A stretch of DNA of 11,933 nucleotides from a bacterium (lineage in GTDB: Bacteria > Atribacterota > Phoenicimicrobiia > Phoenicimicrobiales > Phoenicimicrobiaceae): the NCBI GenBank assembly GCA_018819665.1, contig JAHJOY010000167.1:1-11933 (forward strand), given 5' to 3'. The position numbers were made by a program, and so were the translations under genes. Shown piece by piece: positions 1 to 7,335 of the stretch (position 1 is its first letter; each line of letters begins with the position of its first letter). The notes under the pieces were generated by a model. The model did not search any database, was not told the DNA's origin, and was given only the letters and a program-made list of their open reading frames with translations.

Positions 1-18
1 CATCCCTAACTTTATTAA

Positions 19-47
19 ATAATACCATAGCTTTATGAAAATTGCAA
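19..47 (-). promoter_or_regulatory. Candidate sigma-70 type promoter for a gene off the left edge
   Basis: On the minus strand TTGCAA (47-42) and TATTAT (24-19) are separated by exactly 17 bases. They match the -35 consensus at 4 of 6 and the -10 consensus at 5 of 6 positions. The pair lies just past the terminator at 93-64, so it would start a new leftward transcription unit. An ATG sits at positions 3-1, but no good ribosome binding site precedes it. In AT-rich DNA such pairs also occur by chance. Confidence 0.4.
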
Positions 48-63
48 GAGGCAAGATAAAAGA

Positions 64-93
64 AAAAGCAGAAGGTTAAGACCTCCTGCTTTT
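64..93 (-). terminator. Rho-independent terminator after the sulfur-carrier gene
   Basis: A 13-base inverted repeat (64-76 with 81-93) has one wobble position and a 4-base loop. On the minus strand it is followed by a T-rich run (TTTTTCTTTTA). It begins about 50 bases past the stop codon of the last gene and closes the oxidoreductase/sulfur-carrier unit. The T and A flanks are symmetric, so it could work in both directions. Confidence 0.85.
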
Positions 94-143
94 AATCATA
101 TAAACAAGCTAAATTAAAAAATCAATTGTACTAAAAATTCTTA

Positions 144-341
144 TTATCCACCTGCTATTGAATGGATTACCTGAACATCATCATTATCCATAATTAAAGT
201 ATCTTTATATTTTTCCTTGGGAATAAATTTACCGTTAATCTTTACCATTATTAAAGGGAAAGTATATTTACACTTTTTCAACAAAAGCTCAACGGTTAAA
301 TTTTCTTCCCATTCCATATCTCTTCCATTTACTTTAATCAT
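144..341 (-). CDS. ThiS/MoaD-like sulfur carrier protein
   Basis: This 65-residue protein has the size and layout of the ubiquitin-like sulfur carriers: a short beta strand at the start (MIKVNGRD), a helix around residues 16-25 (LTVELLLKKC), the ThiS-like pattern around 30-45 (PLIMVKINGKFIPKEKY) and the C-terminal tail HSIAGG, whose final Gly-Gly is the part adenylated and thiocarboxylated in this family. The length and the IAGG end are closer to ThiS than to MoaD, which is usually about 80 residues. Its ATG overlaps the stop of the upstream oxidoreductase gene as ATGA (341-338), so translation is probably coupled. That pairing suggests it supplies sulfur for the pterin cofactor or the metal site of that enzyme rather than for thiamine, although no thiazole gene nearby tests this. 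No activating E1-like enzyme or pterin synthase large subunit lies in the window. Confidence 0.85.
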   Translation of the reverse strand: MIKVNGRDMEWEENLTVELLLKKCKYTFPLIMVKINGKFIPKEKYKDTLIMDNDDVQVIHSIAGG

Positions 342-2503
342 GACTTATATTTTTTCACCAACTCTACCACTTCTGGAAAATCTATCTTTAATTTTTTAAT
401 ATTTTCTAAAGTGGGCACACCATTAGCATCCCATCCTCTTCGCTTATAAACTGCATCACAAAGCTTTTGATATTGTTCTTCTCTATAAGCTCTCAGAGCT
501 TTCATCCTTTCTTCGGTGGTTTTACCTTCAATATCAAATTTAATTACCTCTTGAAGTTGTTGGTCATAAAGCTCCTTTCGCGATTCGTATTCTTCGGCTG
601 TTACCGGTCCAACAGCCCGATATGGAACTTTATCATGTTTACGAGTGCCAAAACCCATCCTTAAATTAAATAATCTCTGGAGGTTATGAACTCTTTCTGA
701 TTGTAAAATTAATTCTTCGGGAGTAAGGCGTTTGCCAGTAACTCCTTCAAAAAGCCAACAATAATTTTCTACATGTTCGGGAACTCTTGCTGCTTCCATT
801 CCGTGATATTTCTGTTTGTTATCTTCCGGTTCAATATCATTCCAGGGTAATTTACAAAGACCGACAATAGAAAACCAGGTTCGGAACAAAGGGAAATAAT
901 GGAGTGCTTCGGCCTTGTCTTTAAAAGTAGGAATCTGATTGTTTACCTGATCCATAAAGATAAGCCAGGACTCATCATGTTGTGGTCCTTTGTTGGCAAT
1001 TCCATATCCTCCCTGCTGGGCCAAAGATTCTTTAGTTACATATTCGGAAAATTCCATCCCTTTACATTCCATACCTATATCTTGTAAAAATTTTGCATCG
1101 GCACCATATTTTTCTACTAATACTTTCTTTATCTGTCTGATGCCTAACCCGGCAACTTTACCAAACCCTTTCCCTTCTGCCATCTGGTGAATTAATTCTA
1201 AAGCTGCTTTCGCATTTCCAAAATTAAGCTCTAACCCCTCAGTAATTTCTTTATTGATAATATTGTTTTCGTAACACTCCATAAGGAAAGCCATAGTGGT
1301 ACTGACTCCGATAGTATCCATGCCGTAATTATCACAATAAAAATTGGCTTCTAAGATAAAATCAGGGTCGAAACATCCGCAATTTCCTCCAAATCCGGCA
1401 GTAGTTTCATACTCCGGTCCATCCACCAGGACTTTTTTCCCTTTTAAAGGTCCGGTGGTCAATTCAAACCCATCTACTGCATGGGAACAACGCATGGCAC
1501 AACCTACCCAACAGGAATCGCCGGCCTGATTCTGGGTCATACGCTGATGCCATATTTTAGCATTTATTTTAAAAGCATCCGGATGTGAACCAAATTTAAA
1601 ATTATGGACCGGCAGGCAATTATAATTCTGCATATGGTCTAATAAGTTAACCGTCCCTATCTCTCGCATTCCATTTTGAACATGATCTAATCTCAATATT
1701 TCTTTAGTCAATCTTTGCCCGGCCCTGGTAATAAGTTCAGGATAAGCTGCATTATTAGAGCTCGCATTTACCCCGGCATATTTAGTAACAATTGCCAAGA
1801 TTTTCTTATCCCGAAAGACACTTCCTGTTCCTCCGCGCCCCGCTTGTTTAATCCGAACTTTCCTGCGGCGCACATCATACCAGCTAACATTTAAAATTCC
1901 TAAATTGGTATTTTCTGCACCTCTTCCGGAAGAAACAATGCTAAGATTTCTTTTATCTTTTTCATCATCAGCATATCTTTCAGTCAGTTTTTCTATAAGA
2001 AAATAAGTATCTGAATTAATTCCCGGAACTTCTTCAATAATAACTTTTCCCTTATTTCCATCAATAAAAATAATCACATCTTCTTTGGCTTTGCCTTGAA
2101 TTTCTAAAAGGTCCCAACCGGAAAATTTTAAAAAAGGAGCAAGATACCCTCCTACATTATTATCGTTAACTGTCCCGGTCTCCGGTGAAAGAGTTACTAC
2201 GTGGGTCTTGCCGGTACCGGAATATTGAGTAACCCCGCAAATAGGCCCGGTGCAGAAGATTATTTCGTTTTCAGGGTCATTCCATTTTGTCTTTGAGGAA
2301 ACAGCATCCCACAAATACCATATACCATAACCTCGACCTCCGGTAAAGGTTTCCTTCACCTGAAGGTCGATGGGTTTTTCTTCAATCTTATTTTCTGAAA
2401 GGTTAATATATAAACGCCTATCAGTATAACCTTTTTCTACTTTTCCCGGCTCAAATTCAAAAGATGTTAATAATTTTTGATTTTCTTTGCTTCCTTTAAA
2501 CAT
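338..2503 (-). CDS. aor: Aldehyde:ferredoxin oxidoreductase family protein (tungsten/molybdenum bis-pterin enzyme)
   Basis: This 721-residue cytoplasmic enzyme is expected to oxidise an aldehyde to its acid and pass electrons to ferredoxin. The N-terminal pterin-binding domain shows GGRGYG (55-60), CTGPICG (84-90) and NDNNVGGYLAPFLKFSGWD (113-131). RGGTGSVFRDKK (223-234) and DGPEYETTAGFGGNCG (361-376) are further family blocks. Candidate 4Fe-4S ligands are Cys331, Cys335, Cys339 and Cys550. The first three are spaced CX3CX3C, whereas Pyrococcus furiosus AOR has CX2CX3C. The DxxGLC motif reads SIVGLC (545-550), with Ser for Asp. The end has the usual RRGWDANGVPT (688-698), preceded by a charged helical insertion (about 634-687); the archaeal enzymes are nearer 600-650 residues. 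AAGGAG (2518-2513) lies 9 bases before the ATG. A terminator separates it from the carrier gene upstream, so it may have its own promoter. The natural substrate cannot be read from the sequence; allysine is a context-based guess. Confidence 0.93.
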   Translation of the reverse strand: MFKGSKENQKLLTSFEFEPGKVEKGYTDRRLYINLSENKIEEKPIDLQVKETFTGGRGYGIWYLWDAVSSKTKWNDPENEIIFCTGPICGVTQYSGTGKTHVVTLSPETGTVNDNNVGGYLAPFLKFSGWDLLEIQGKAKEDVIIFIDGNKGKVIIEEVPGINSDTYFLIEKLTERYADDEKDKRNLSIVSSGRGAENTNLGILNVSWYDVRRRKVRIKQAGRGGTGSVFRDKKILAIVTKYAGVNASSNNAAYPELITRAGQRLTKEILRLDHVQNGMREIGTVNLLDHMQNYNCLPVHNFKFGSHPDAFKINAKIWHQRMTQNQAGDSCWVGCAMRCSHAVDGFELTTGPLKGKKVLVDGPEYETTAGFGGNCGCFDPDFILEANFYCDNYGMDTIGVSTTMAFLMECYENNIINKEITEGLELNFGNAKAALELIHQMAEGKGFGKVAGLGIRQIKKVLVEKYGADAKFLQDIGMECKGMEFSEYVTKESLAQQGGYGIANKGPQHDESWLIFMDQVNNQIPTFKDKAEALHYFPLFRTWFSIVGLCKLPWNDIEPEDNKQKYHGMEAARVPEHVENYCWLFEGVTGKRLTPEELILQSERVHNLQRLFNLRMGFGTRKHDKVPYRAVGPVTAEEYESRKELYDQQLQEVIKFDIEGKTTEERMKALRAYREEQYQKLCDAVYKRRGWDANGVPTLENIKKLKIDFPEVVELVKKYKS

Positions 2504-2733
2504 TGATTCTTTCTCCTTCGCTAATTCATATCAAAATTATAAGTTTCGAAATATACTTTTAAAATATTGCTTTCATTTAAGCTATGTCTATTCATAAAAC
2601 TGTAAAAATATTAATTTAATAATTGTTTTCATTAAATTTTACCACATAACACTAAATGAAGCCACCTTATCTTTTTTAAAACCAAGACAAGATGGCCTCA
2701 TTTTGAATTATTCATTACAAAACTAAAAATGCT
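2504..2733 (-). other. Intergenic region between the NhaC-type gene and the oxidoreductase gene
   Basis: The first part in transcription order holds a terminator hairpin (2700-2657). The rest is very AT-rich leader. A perfect TATAAT lies at 2541-2536 on the minus strand, about 18 bases before the ribosome binding site, but no good -35 box is found 16-18 bases upstream of it, so a promoter here is only suspected. No open frame worth reporting is present. Confidence 0.5.
2657..2700 (-). terminator. Hairpin terminator after the NhaC-family gene
   Basis: Arms 2700-2686 and 2671-2657 pair over 15 positions in the minus-strand RNA, with three G-U wobbles and a 14-base loop containing T and A runs. 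It starts 34 bases past the stop codon. The following U tract is short (TTTAGTG), so termination may be partial and allow some read-through into the oxidoreductase gene. The arms are also followed by TTTT on the plus strand. Confidence 0.65.
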
Positions 2734-4413
2734 TTAAACTTCTTCTGCTTTCTTCACCTTAAGTTCAGGCAGAGGGAAGGAAATTCCAGCTGATTTTGCG
2801 GATATTGATGAAAATAGGTAAAGTAGAATTACCACTAATATTAATCCTAAAGGCAATACTAAACCTACTGACATACCAGTTCCGGCCAGGATGTAACCTA
2901 ATGCAGCGACTCCGGCAGCAGTGAGAGCATAAGGTATCTGGGTCTTAACGTGATCCATATGGTCAGAACCAGAGAACATCGAAGACATAATAGTAGTATC
3001 AGAAAGTGGTGAACAATGGTCTCCCATAACCGAACCGGTTAATACGGCAGATATGCCCAAAGGCAAAGGTACACCCAAAGCTAAGGCCAAAGGAACAGCA
3101 ATAGGCATGGCTATAGCCATAGTCCCCCAGGAAGTACCGGTAGAAAAAGATATAATGTTACAAATTATAAACATAATCATAGGTAGTAAAACCGGGGAAA
3201 TAACCCCTTTGGCAGCGTTTACCACATAAGGAGCAGTTCCGATACCATCACAAACACTACCTATCGACCAGGCTGAGATTAAGATTAAGTTAGCCAGAAC
3301 CATCATCTTAGCTCCATCTATAAAGGCATCCATCATATCAGCTAAGGTTCCAATCCCTTGAGCTTTGTACATTAATATGGCTACGATTACAGCAAATGCG
3401 GCTCCCCATAAAAGAGCAGTCATAGCATCAGCATCAGAAATTGCGGCGGTAAATGACTCAGCAGAAGTACCGCCCCCAGTCCACCACATTCCAAATATAC
3501 TAACTACTACCAGGACTATAAGGGGGACAACCATATTTACAGTTTTTTGGGGTACATTTTCTAGTACTTTTAATTTGCTTCCGCCAGAAAGCGGAGTTGC
3601 TCCATCAGCAAAGACTTTGCCGGTAGTTCTTACTCGATGTTCAGCTTTTAACATAGGTCCATAATCTCTTTGAGATAAGGCAATAGCCAGGACTAATATA
3701 ATAGCAAAAATACTGTAGAATCGATAAGGTATTGATTGTAAAAAGATAGTGTAAGGAGTTAAAGATACTGAAGTGCCTTCTATAGCATCACCAATAAGCC
3801 CAACTTCATACCCAACCCAGGTAGAAATTAGAGCTAAAGAAGCTACCGGTGCAGCTGTTGAATCAACAATATAAGAAAATTTTTCTCGGGAAATCCCCAA
3901 TTTATCGGTTACTGGCATAAAGGCATTACCTACTATTGCAGTATTAGCATAATCATCAAAGAAAATTATTAATCCAAATAGCCAAGCGGTAAATTGCCCG
4001 CCACGAGCACTCTTTACTTTATCAGTTATACTTTTAACAAAGGCTTGAGCACCGCCAGAAAGATAGATTAAACCGATAAGCCCACCGATTACGAAGTCAA
4101 ATAGTAAGATGGTAGCATTCCAACTATCAGCTGCATTCTCTACAATATAACCTAAGGTTTTAGTAACACCACCTATGGGATTCCAACCTGTCAGAATGGT
4201 AGCGCCTACCCATATACCGATAAAAAGAGAAGCTAAAACTTGTTTAGTTAAAAAACAAAGAACAATAGCTACCAATGGTGGTAATAGAGATAAAAATCCG
4301 TAACTTTTTTCTGCTTCTTCTTCAGCAGCCAAAGCCATTCCGGATAATATAAAGAACATAAATATCATCAAAGTCAATAATAATAAACCCTTATACTTGT
4401 TCCAGTGATACAT
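2734..4413 (-). CDS. NhaC-family Na+/H+ antiporter-type transporter, possible lysine carrier
   Basis: This 559-residue polytopic membrane protein belongs to the NhaC superfamily. Family blocks are FFDDYANTAIVGN (151-163), the region 183-205 around DSTAAPVASLALISTWVGYE, FSTGTSWGTMAIAMP (423-437) and GSVMGDHCSPLSDTT (460-474). About a dozen hydrophobic segments are visible. The first 30 residues (hydrophobic 9-29, then ALAAEEEAEKS) look like a signal peptide or extra anchor, followed by a second hydrophobic stretch from 40. NhaC-type proteins under lysine riboswitches have been predicted to be lysine carriers (LysW), and relatives exchange other organic solutes. Its place in a riboswitch-headed operon with lysine-type enzymes favours lysine uptake, but this is inferred, and plain Na+/H+ exchange stays possible. 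The ATG follows AAGGAGGG with a slightly long spacer. A terminator follows the gene. Confidence 0.88.
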   Translation of the reverse strand: MYHWNKYKGLLLLTLMIFMFFILSGMALAAEEEAEKSYGFLSLLPPLVAIVLCFLTKQVLASLFIGIWVGATILTGWNPIGGVTKTLGYIVENAADSWNATILLFDFVIGGLIGLIYLSGGAQAFVKSITDKVKSARGGQFTAWLFGLIIFFDDYANTAIVGNAFMPVTDKLGISREKFSYIVDSTAAPVASLALISTWVGYEVGLIGDAIEGTSVSLTPYTIFLQSIPYRFYSIFAIILVLAIALSQRDYGPMLKAEHRVRTTGKVFADGATPLSGGSKLKVLENVPQKTVNMVVPLIVLVVVSIFGMWWTGGGTSAESFTAAISDADAMTALLWGAAFAVIVAILMYKAQGIGTLADMMDAFIDGAKMMVLANLILISAWSIGSVCDGIGTAPYVVNAAKGVISPVLLPMIMFIICNIISFSTGTSWGTMAIAMPIAVPLALALGVPLPLGISAVLTGSVMGDHCSPLSDTTIMSSMFSGSDHMDHVKTQIPYALTAAGVAALGYILAGTGMSVGLVLPLGLILVVILLYLFSSISAKSAGISFPLPELKVKKAEEV

Positions 4414-4502
4414 TTTTTAATTCACCCTCCTTAATTTAAAAAATAAAATTTTTCCAAAACTTAATTACAGCTGATCTGTTGAGTATTTTTAACCCTTCTA
4501 TA

Positions 4503-5828
4503 TCACCCCCTATCTTTAATTTTTTGGTTCAAGGCTTCGTCTAAATTTGGCTTGCCAATCTCTTGAAGTTCATATTTTACTCTGATCGATTTCTTGTTAA
4601 TCTTAATAATTCGGGATAAATCAATAGGAGTACCAATAATTACTATATCACAATCAACAGCATTTATAGTATCTTCCAGTTCCTGAATCTGTTTTTTACC
4701 ATATCCCATTGCCGGTAACAGTGTCCCTATCCCGGGATATTTTGTATAAGTATCTTTAATGGTGCCAATGGCATAAGGACGGGGATCTATAATCTCTTTT
4801 GCCCCATATTTTTGAGCAGCTACCACCCCTGCGCCATATTTCATTTCACCATGGGTCAAAGTAGGACCATCTTCAACTACCAGCACCTTTTTACCTCTGA
4901 TAAGTTCGGAATGATCCACTGTAAGTGGAGAAGCGGCCTCGATTAAAATAGCGTTGGGTGCAAGCTGGTGAATATTTTCTCTTAGTAGATTAATCTTATC
5001 TAAATCAGCAGTATCTATTTTGTTCATCACTACCACATCCGCCATCCTGAGGTTAGCCTCTCCGGGATAATAAGTCATTTCATGACCGGCTCGATGAGGA
5101 TCAGTAACTACAATATGTAAATCCGGTTTATAAAAAGGCAGGTCGTTATTTCCTCCATCCCAGACAATTATATCTACATCTTCCTCAGCTCTTCTTAGTA
5201 TCTCCTGATAATCTACTCCGGCGTAAAGAATATTACCTCTATCGAGATGAGGTTCATATTCTTCTCTCTCTTCAATAGTACAATTATAACGGTCTAAATC
5301 AGCATAAGTCTCATATCTTTGCCAGATCTGTTTTTTAAGATCACCATAGGGCATAGGATGCCTTATTACAGCTATTTTATATCCTTTCTTTTTCAATATA
5401 TCCGTTACTTTGCGAGTGGTTTGACTCTTGCCACAACCAGTCCTAACTGCGCAAATAGATACCACAGGAAGTTTAGATTTTAACATAGTACTTTTAGGCC
5501 CCATTAACCTGAAATCTGACCCATTAGCTAATACTATTGAGGCCTTATCCATAACATACTGATGAGGAAGATCGCTATAAGCTAAAATTACCTGATCTAT
5601 TTGGTTTTTTTTAATTAAATCAGGCAATTCTTCTTCTGGATATATAGGTATGCCTTCAGGGTATAAAGAACCAGAAAGTTCAACAGGATATTTTCTACCT
5701 GCAATATCAGGTATTTGAGTAGCTGTAAAGGCAACCACCTCATAATTTTGATTATTTCTAAAGTATACATTAAAATTATGAAAATCTCTTCCAGCAGCTC
5801 CCATTATGATGACTTTAATTTTACTCAC
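4503..5828 (-). CDS. Cyclic 2,3-diphosphoglycerate synthetase-like P-loop GTPase, function unknown
   Basis: This 441-residue soluble protein has two parts. An N-terminal Rossmann-like region starts VIIMGAAGRDFHNFN (6-20). A P-loop NTPase domain follows with Walker A TGCGKSQT (130-137), WDGGNND around 223-229, and NKID (269-272) as a G4-like guanine motif. The layout matches the predicted GTPase group (COG2403) named after archaeal cyclic 2,3-diphosphoglycerate synthetase. Bacterial members are poorly understood and often sit beside amino-acid or purine catabolism genes, so the name should not be read as the activity here. The start is GTG (5828-5826), chosen because AGGAGGGA (5843-5836) lies at proper distance and the protein begins with the family's strand-loop motif. 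It sits 83 bases after the aminotransferase and 89 bases before the carrier gene, inside the riboswitch-headed run of genes. The family call is firm, the role open. Confidence 0.85.
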   Translation of the reverse strand: MSKIKVIIMGAAGRDFHNFNVYFRNNQNYEVVAFTATQIPDIAGRKYPVELSGSLYPEGIPIYPEEELPDLIKKNQIDQVILAYSDLPHQYVMDKASIVLANGSDFRLMGPKSTMLKSKLPVVSICAVRTGCGKSQTTRKVTDILKKKGYKIAVIRHPMPYGDLKKQIWQRYETYADLDRYNCTIEEREEYEPHLDRGNILYAGVDYQEILRRAEEDVDIIVWDGGNNDLPFYKPDLHIVVTDPHRAGHEMTYYPGEANLRMADVVVMNKIDTADLDKINLLRENIHQLAPNAILIEAASPLTVDHSELIRGKKVLVVEDGPTLTHGEMKYGAGVVAAQKYGAKEIIDPRPYAIGTIKDTYTKYPGIGTLLPAMGYGKKQIQELEDTINAVDCDIVIIGTPIDLSRIIKINKKSIRVKYELQEIGKPNLDEALNQKIKDRG

Positions 5829-5835
5829 AAAAAAA

Positions 5836-5843
5836 TCCCTCCT
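5836..5843 (-). promoter_or_regulatory. Ribosome binding site deciding a GTG start
   Basis: AGGAGGGA on the minus strand precedes the GTG at 5828-5826 by 7 bases. The next in-frame ATG lies at codon 9, inside the conserved first strand (VIIMGAAG), so the GTG is the better start. Confidence 0.75.
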
Positions 5844-5911
5844 ATAATATTATTCTATTCGACAAAACTTTTCAAATTCCTCTTTTTTTATTTATTTTTT
5901 TTAAATTTTTA

Positions 5912-7213
5912 TTAAACTTTACCCATTGCCCTCTCTAACACATCTAATGCTTCATCTAACTGTTCATCAGTAATCTCTAAAGAGACTAACATCCTAAGAA
6001 GGTTTTTATTGATTCCGGCAGTGGCAATAAATACTCCATTCTTTATGCATTCCTGAACAATCTGGGCTGTTTCCTGGGTAGCCGGTTCCTTGGTCTTTCG
6101 GTCTTTTACCAATTCTATAGCCATCATCGCTCCTATTCCATGGACATCTCCTACTAAAGAATATTTATCTTTCATTTCAAGGAAACGCTCTTTCAACTTT
6201 TCCCCTATTTTCACTGCCCTGCCTAATAGATTTTCTTCTTTAATAATCTTTATCACTTCCAGGGCTGCTCTACAGGCTACCGGATTACCCACATAAGTAC
6301 CGCCAATACATCCTCCGGGGAGAGAATCGGTGATCTCTTTTTTAGCAATTACTGCCGAAAGAGGTAGACCAGCAGCTAAAGATTTAGCCAGACAGATTAT
6401 ATCCGGTTCTATATCCCAGTTTTCTATGGCAAAAAACTTTCCGGTTCGGCCTATACCGCTCTGAATCTCATCGGTTACAAGTAACATACCGTATTTATCG
6501 GTCAGTTTTCTTAAGTATTCTAAAAATCCCTCCTGGGGGACATTAAACCCTCCTTCTCCCTGGATAGGTTCAATCACTATAGCGGCTACCGACTCGGGGG
6601 TTACAGTATTTACAAGTATCTTTTCAAAATCTTCATTAGCCATAGGATGAGAGGGACTGGGGAAGGGTAGTCGGTATATTTCAGGGGCAAAGGGTCCGAA
6701 GTGGTACTTATAGGGCATAGCCTTATGAGTCATGGTCATAGTAAGAAGAGTGCGGCCATGGAAGGCATTTTCAAAGACGATGATAGCCGGTCTTCTGGTA
6801 TGTGCCCGGGCAATCTTTACTGCATTTTCTACTGCTTCTGCACCGGAGTTAAAAAAGGCGGCTGCCTTGGGAGTATTCCCGGGAGCTAACTTTACCAGTT
6901 TCTCGGCTAGTTCTACCAGAGATTCATAAGGAACAGCAGTAAAATCGGTATGTAAATATTTTTCTGCTTGGTCTTTAACTGCGGCTACCACTTTCTTATG
7001 GGTATGCCCTACGGCCAGACATCCCCAACCGCCGGTAAGGTCGATAAACTGATTACCATCTACATCGGTGACCAAGGCTCCCTCGCCATGGGCAATATAA
7101 CAGGGAGAAAGGGAACTGCCCATAGGTTTGGCGATATATTTTTCTCTTCTTTTGGCTATTTCCTGAGACTTTGGCCCGGGTAAACTGGTTTTAAGGGAAA
7201 TGAATTTGGTCAT
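5912..7213 (-). CDS. Class III PLP-dependent aminotransferase (GabT/omega-amino acid type)
   Basis: This 433-residue enzyme is a full-length fold-type I, class III aminotransferase. Visible landmarks are FNSGAEAVENAVKIAR (121-136) for cofactor phosphate binding, FHGRTLLTMTMT (151-162), EPIQGEGG (215-222), TDEIQSGIGRTG (247-258) with Asp248 contacting the pyridine nitrogen, the Schiff-base Lys277 in LAKSLAAGLPLSAV, and GGTYVGNPVACRAALEV (304-320). Overall it is closest to 4-aminobutyrate aminotransferases; lysine 6-aminotransferase, ornithine and 5-aminovalerate aminotransferases share the same fold and motifs. Beside a lysine-type dehydrogenase and under a lysine riboswitch, lysine or a lysine breakdown product is the likeliest amino donor, with 2-oxoglutarate as acceptor. 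The ATG is preceded by AAGGAG with a spacer of about 11 bases. The leader between this gene and the dehydrogenase upstream carries repeat sequence shared with the leader at 8614-8769. Confidence 0.92.
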   Translation of the reverse strand: MTKFISLKTSLPGPKSQEIAKRREKYIAKPMGSSLSPCYIAHGEGALVTDVDGNQFIDLTGGWGCLAVGHTHKKVVAAVKDQAEKYLHTDFTAVPYESLVELAEKLVKLAPGNTPKAAAFFNSGAEAVENAVKIARAHTRRPAIIVFENAFHGRTLLTMTMTHKAMPYKYHFGPFAPEIYRLPFPSPSHPMANEDFEKILVNTVTPESVAAIVIEPIQGEGGFNVPQEGFLEYLRKLTDKYGMLLVTDEIQSGIGRTGKFFAIENWDIEPDIICLAKSLAAGLPLSAVIAKKEITDSLPGGCIGGTYVGNPVACRAALEVIKIIKEENLLGRAVKIGEKLKERFLEMKDKYSLVGDVHGIGAMMAIELVKDRKTKEPATQETAQIVQECIKNGVFIATAGINKNLLRMLVSLEITDEQLDEALDVLERAMGKV

Positions 7214-7335
7214 ATAATTGTGTCTCCTTTAATTTAAATTTTAAATTAATCGATAGTGAATAGTTGTTTTCACGAGGGCAAGCCCCTACAGAACAATGAA
7301 ATTCCTATACAATTAAAGTATCTTCTATTATCTTA
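7214..7335 (-). repeat. Repeat-bearing leader with copies of sequence found at 8614-8769
   Basis: Two blocks recur before the upstream gene. Positions 7243-7264 match 8614-8635 at 21 of 22 bases, and 7299-7313 match 8755-8769 exactly over 15 bases, in the same order. Between the blocks the two copies hold different palindromic inserts. Here the insert is short, and on the minus strand it reads GTAGGGGCTTGCCCTCG (7290-7274). No coding potential is seen in the 122 bases. Confidence 0.7.

Noticed and set aside
1..3. ATG on the minus strand at the very left edge as the start of the next gene
   Set aside because: A promoter-like pair precedes it, but there is no good ribosome binding site and no coding sequence visible in the window, so a gene cannot be claimed.
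3365..3664. 99-codon open frame on the plus strand opposite the NhaC-type gene
   Set aside because: It lies wholly inside a strongly conserved gene on the other strand and its translation is Thr/Ala/Pro-rich without family features, as expected from antisense of membrane-protein codons.
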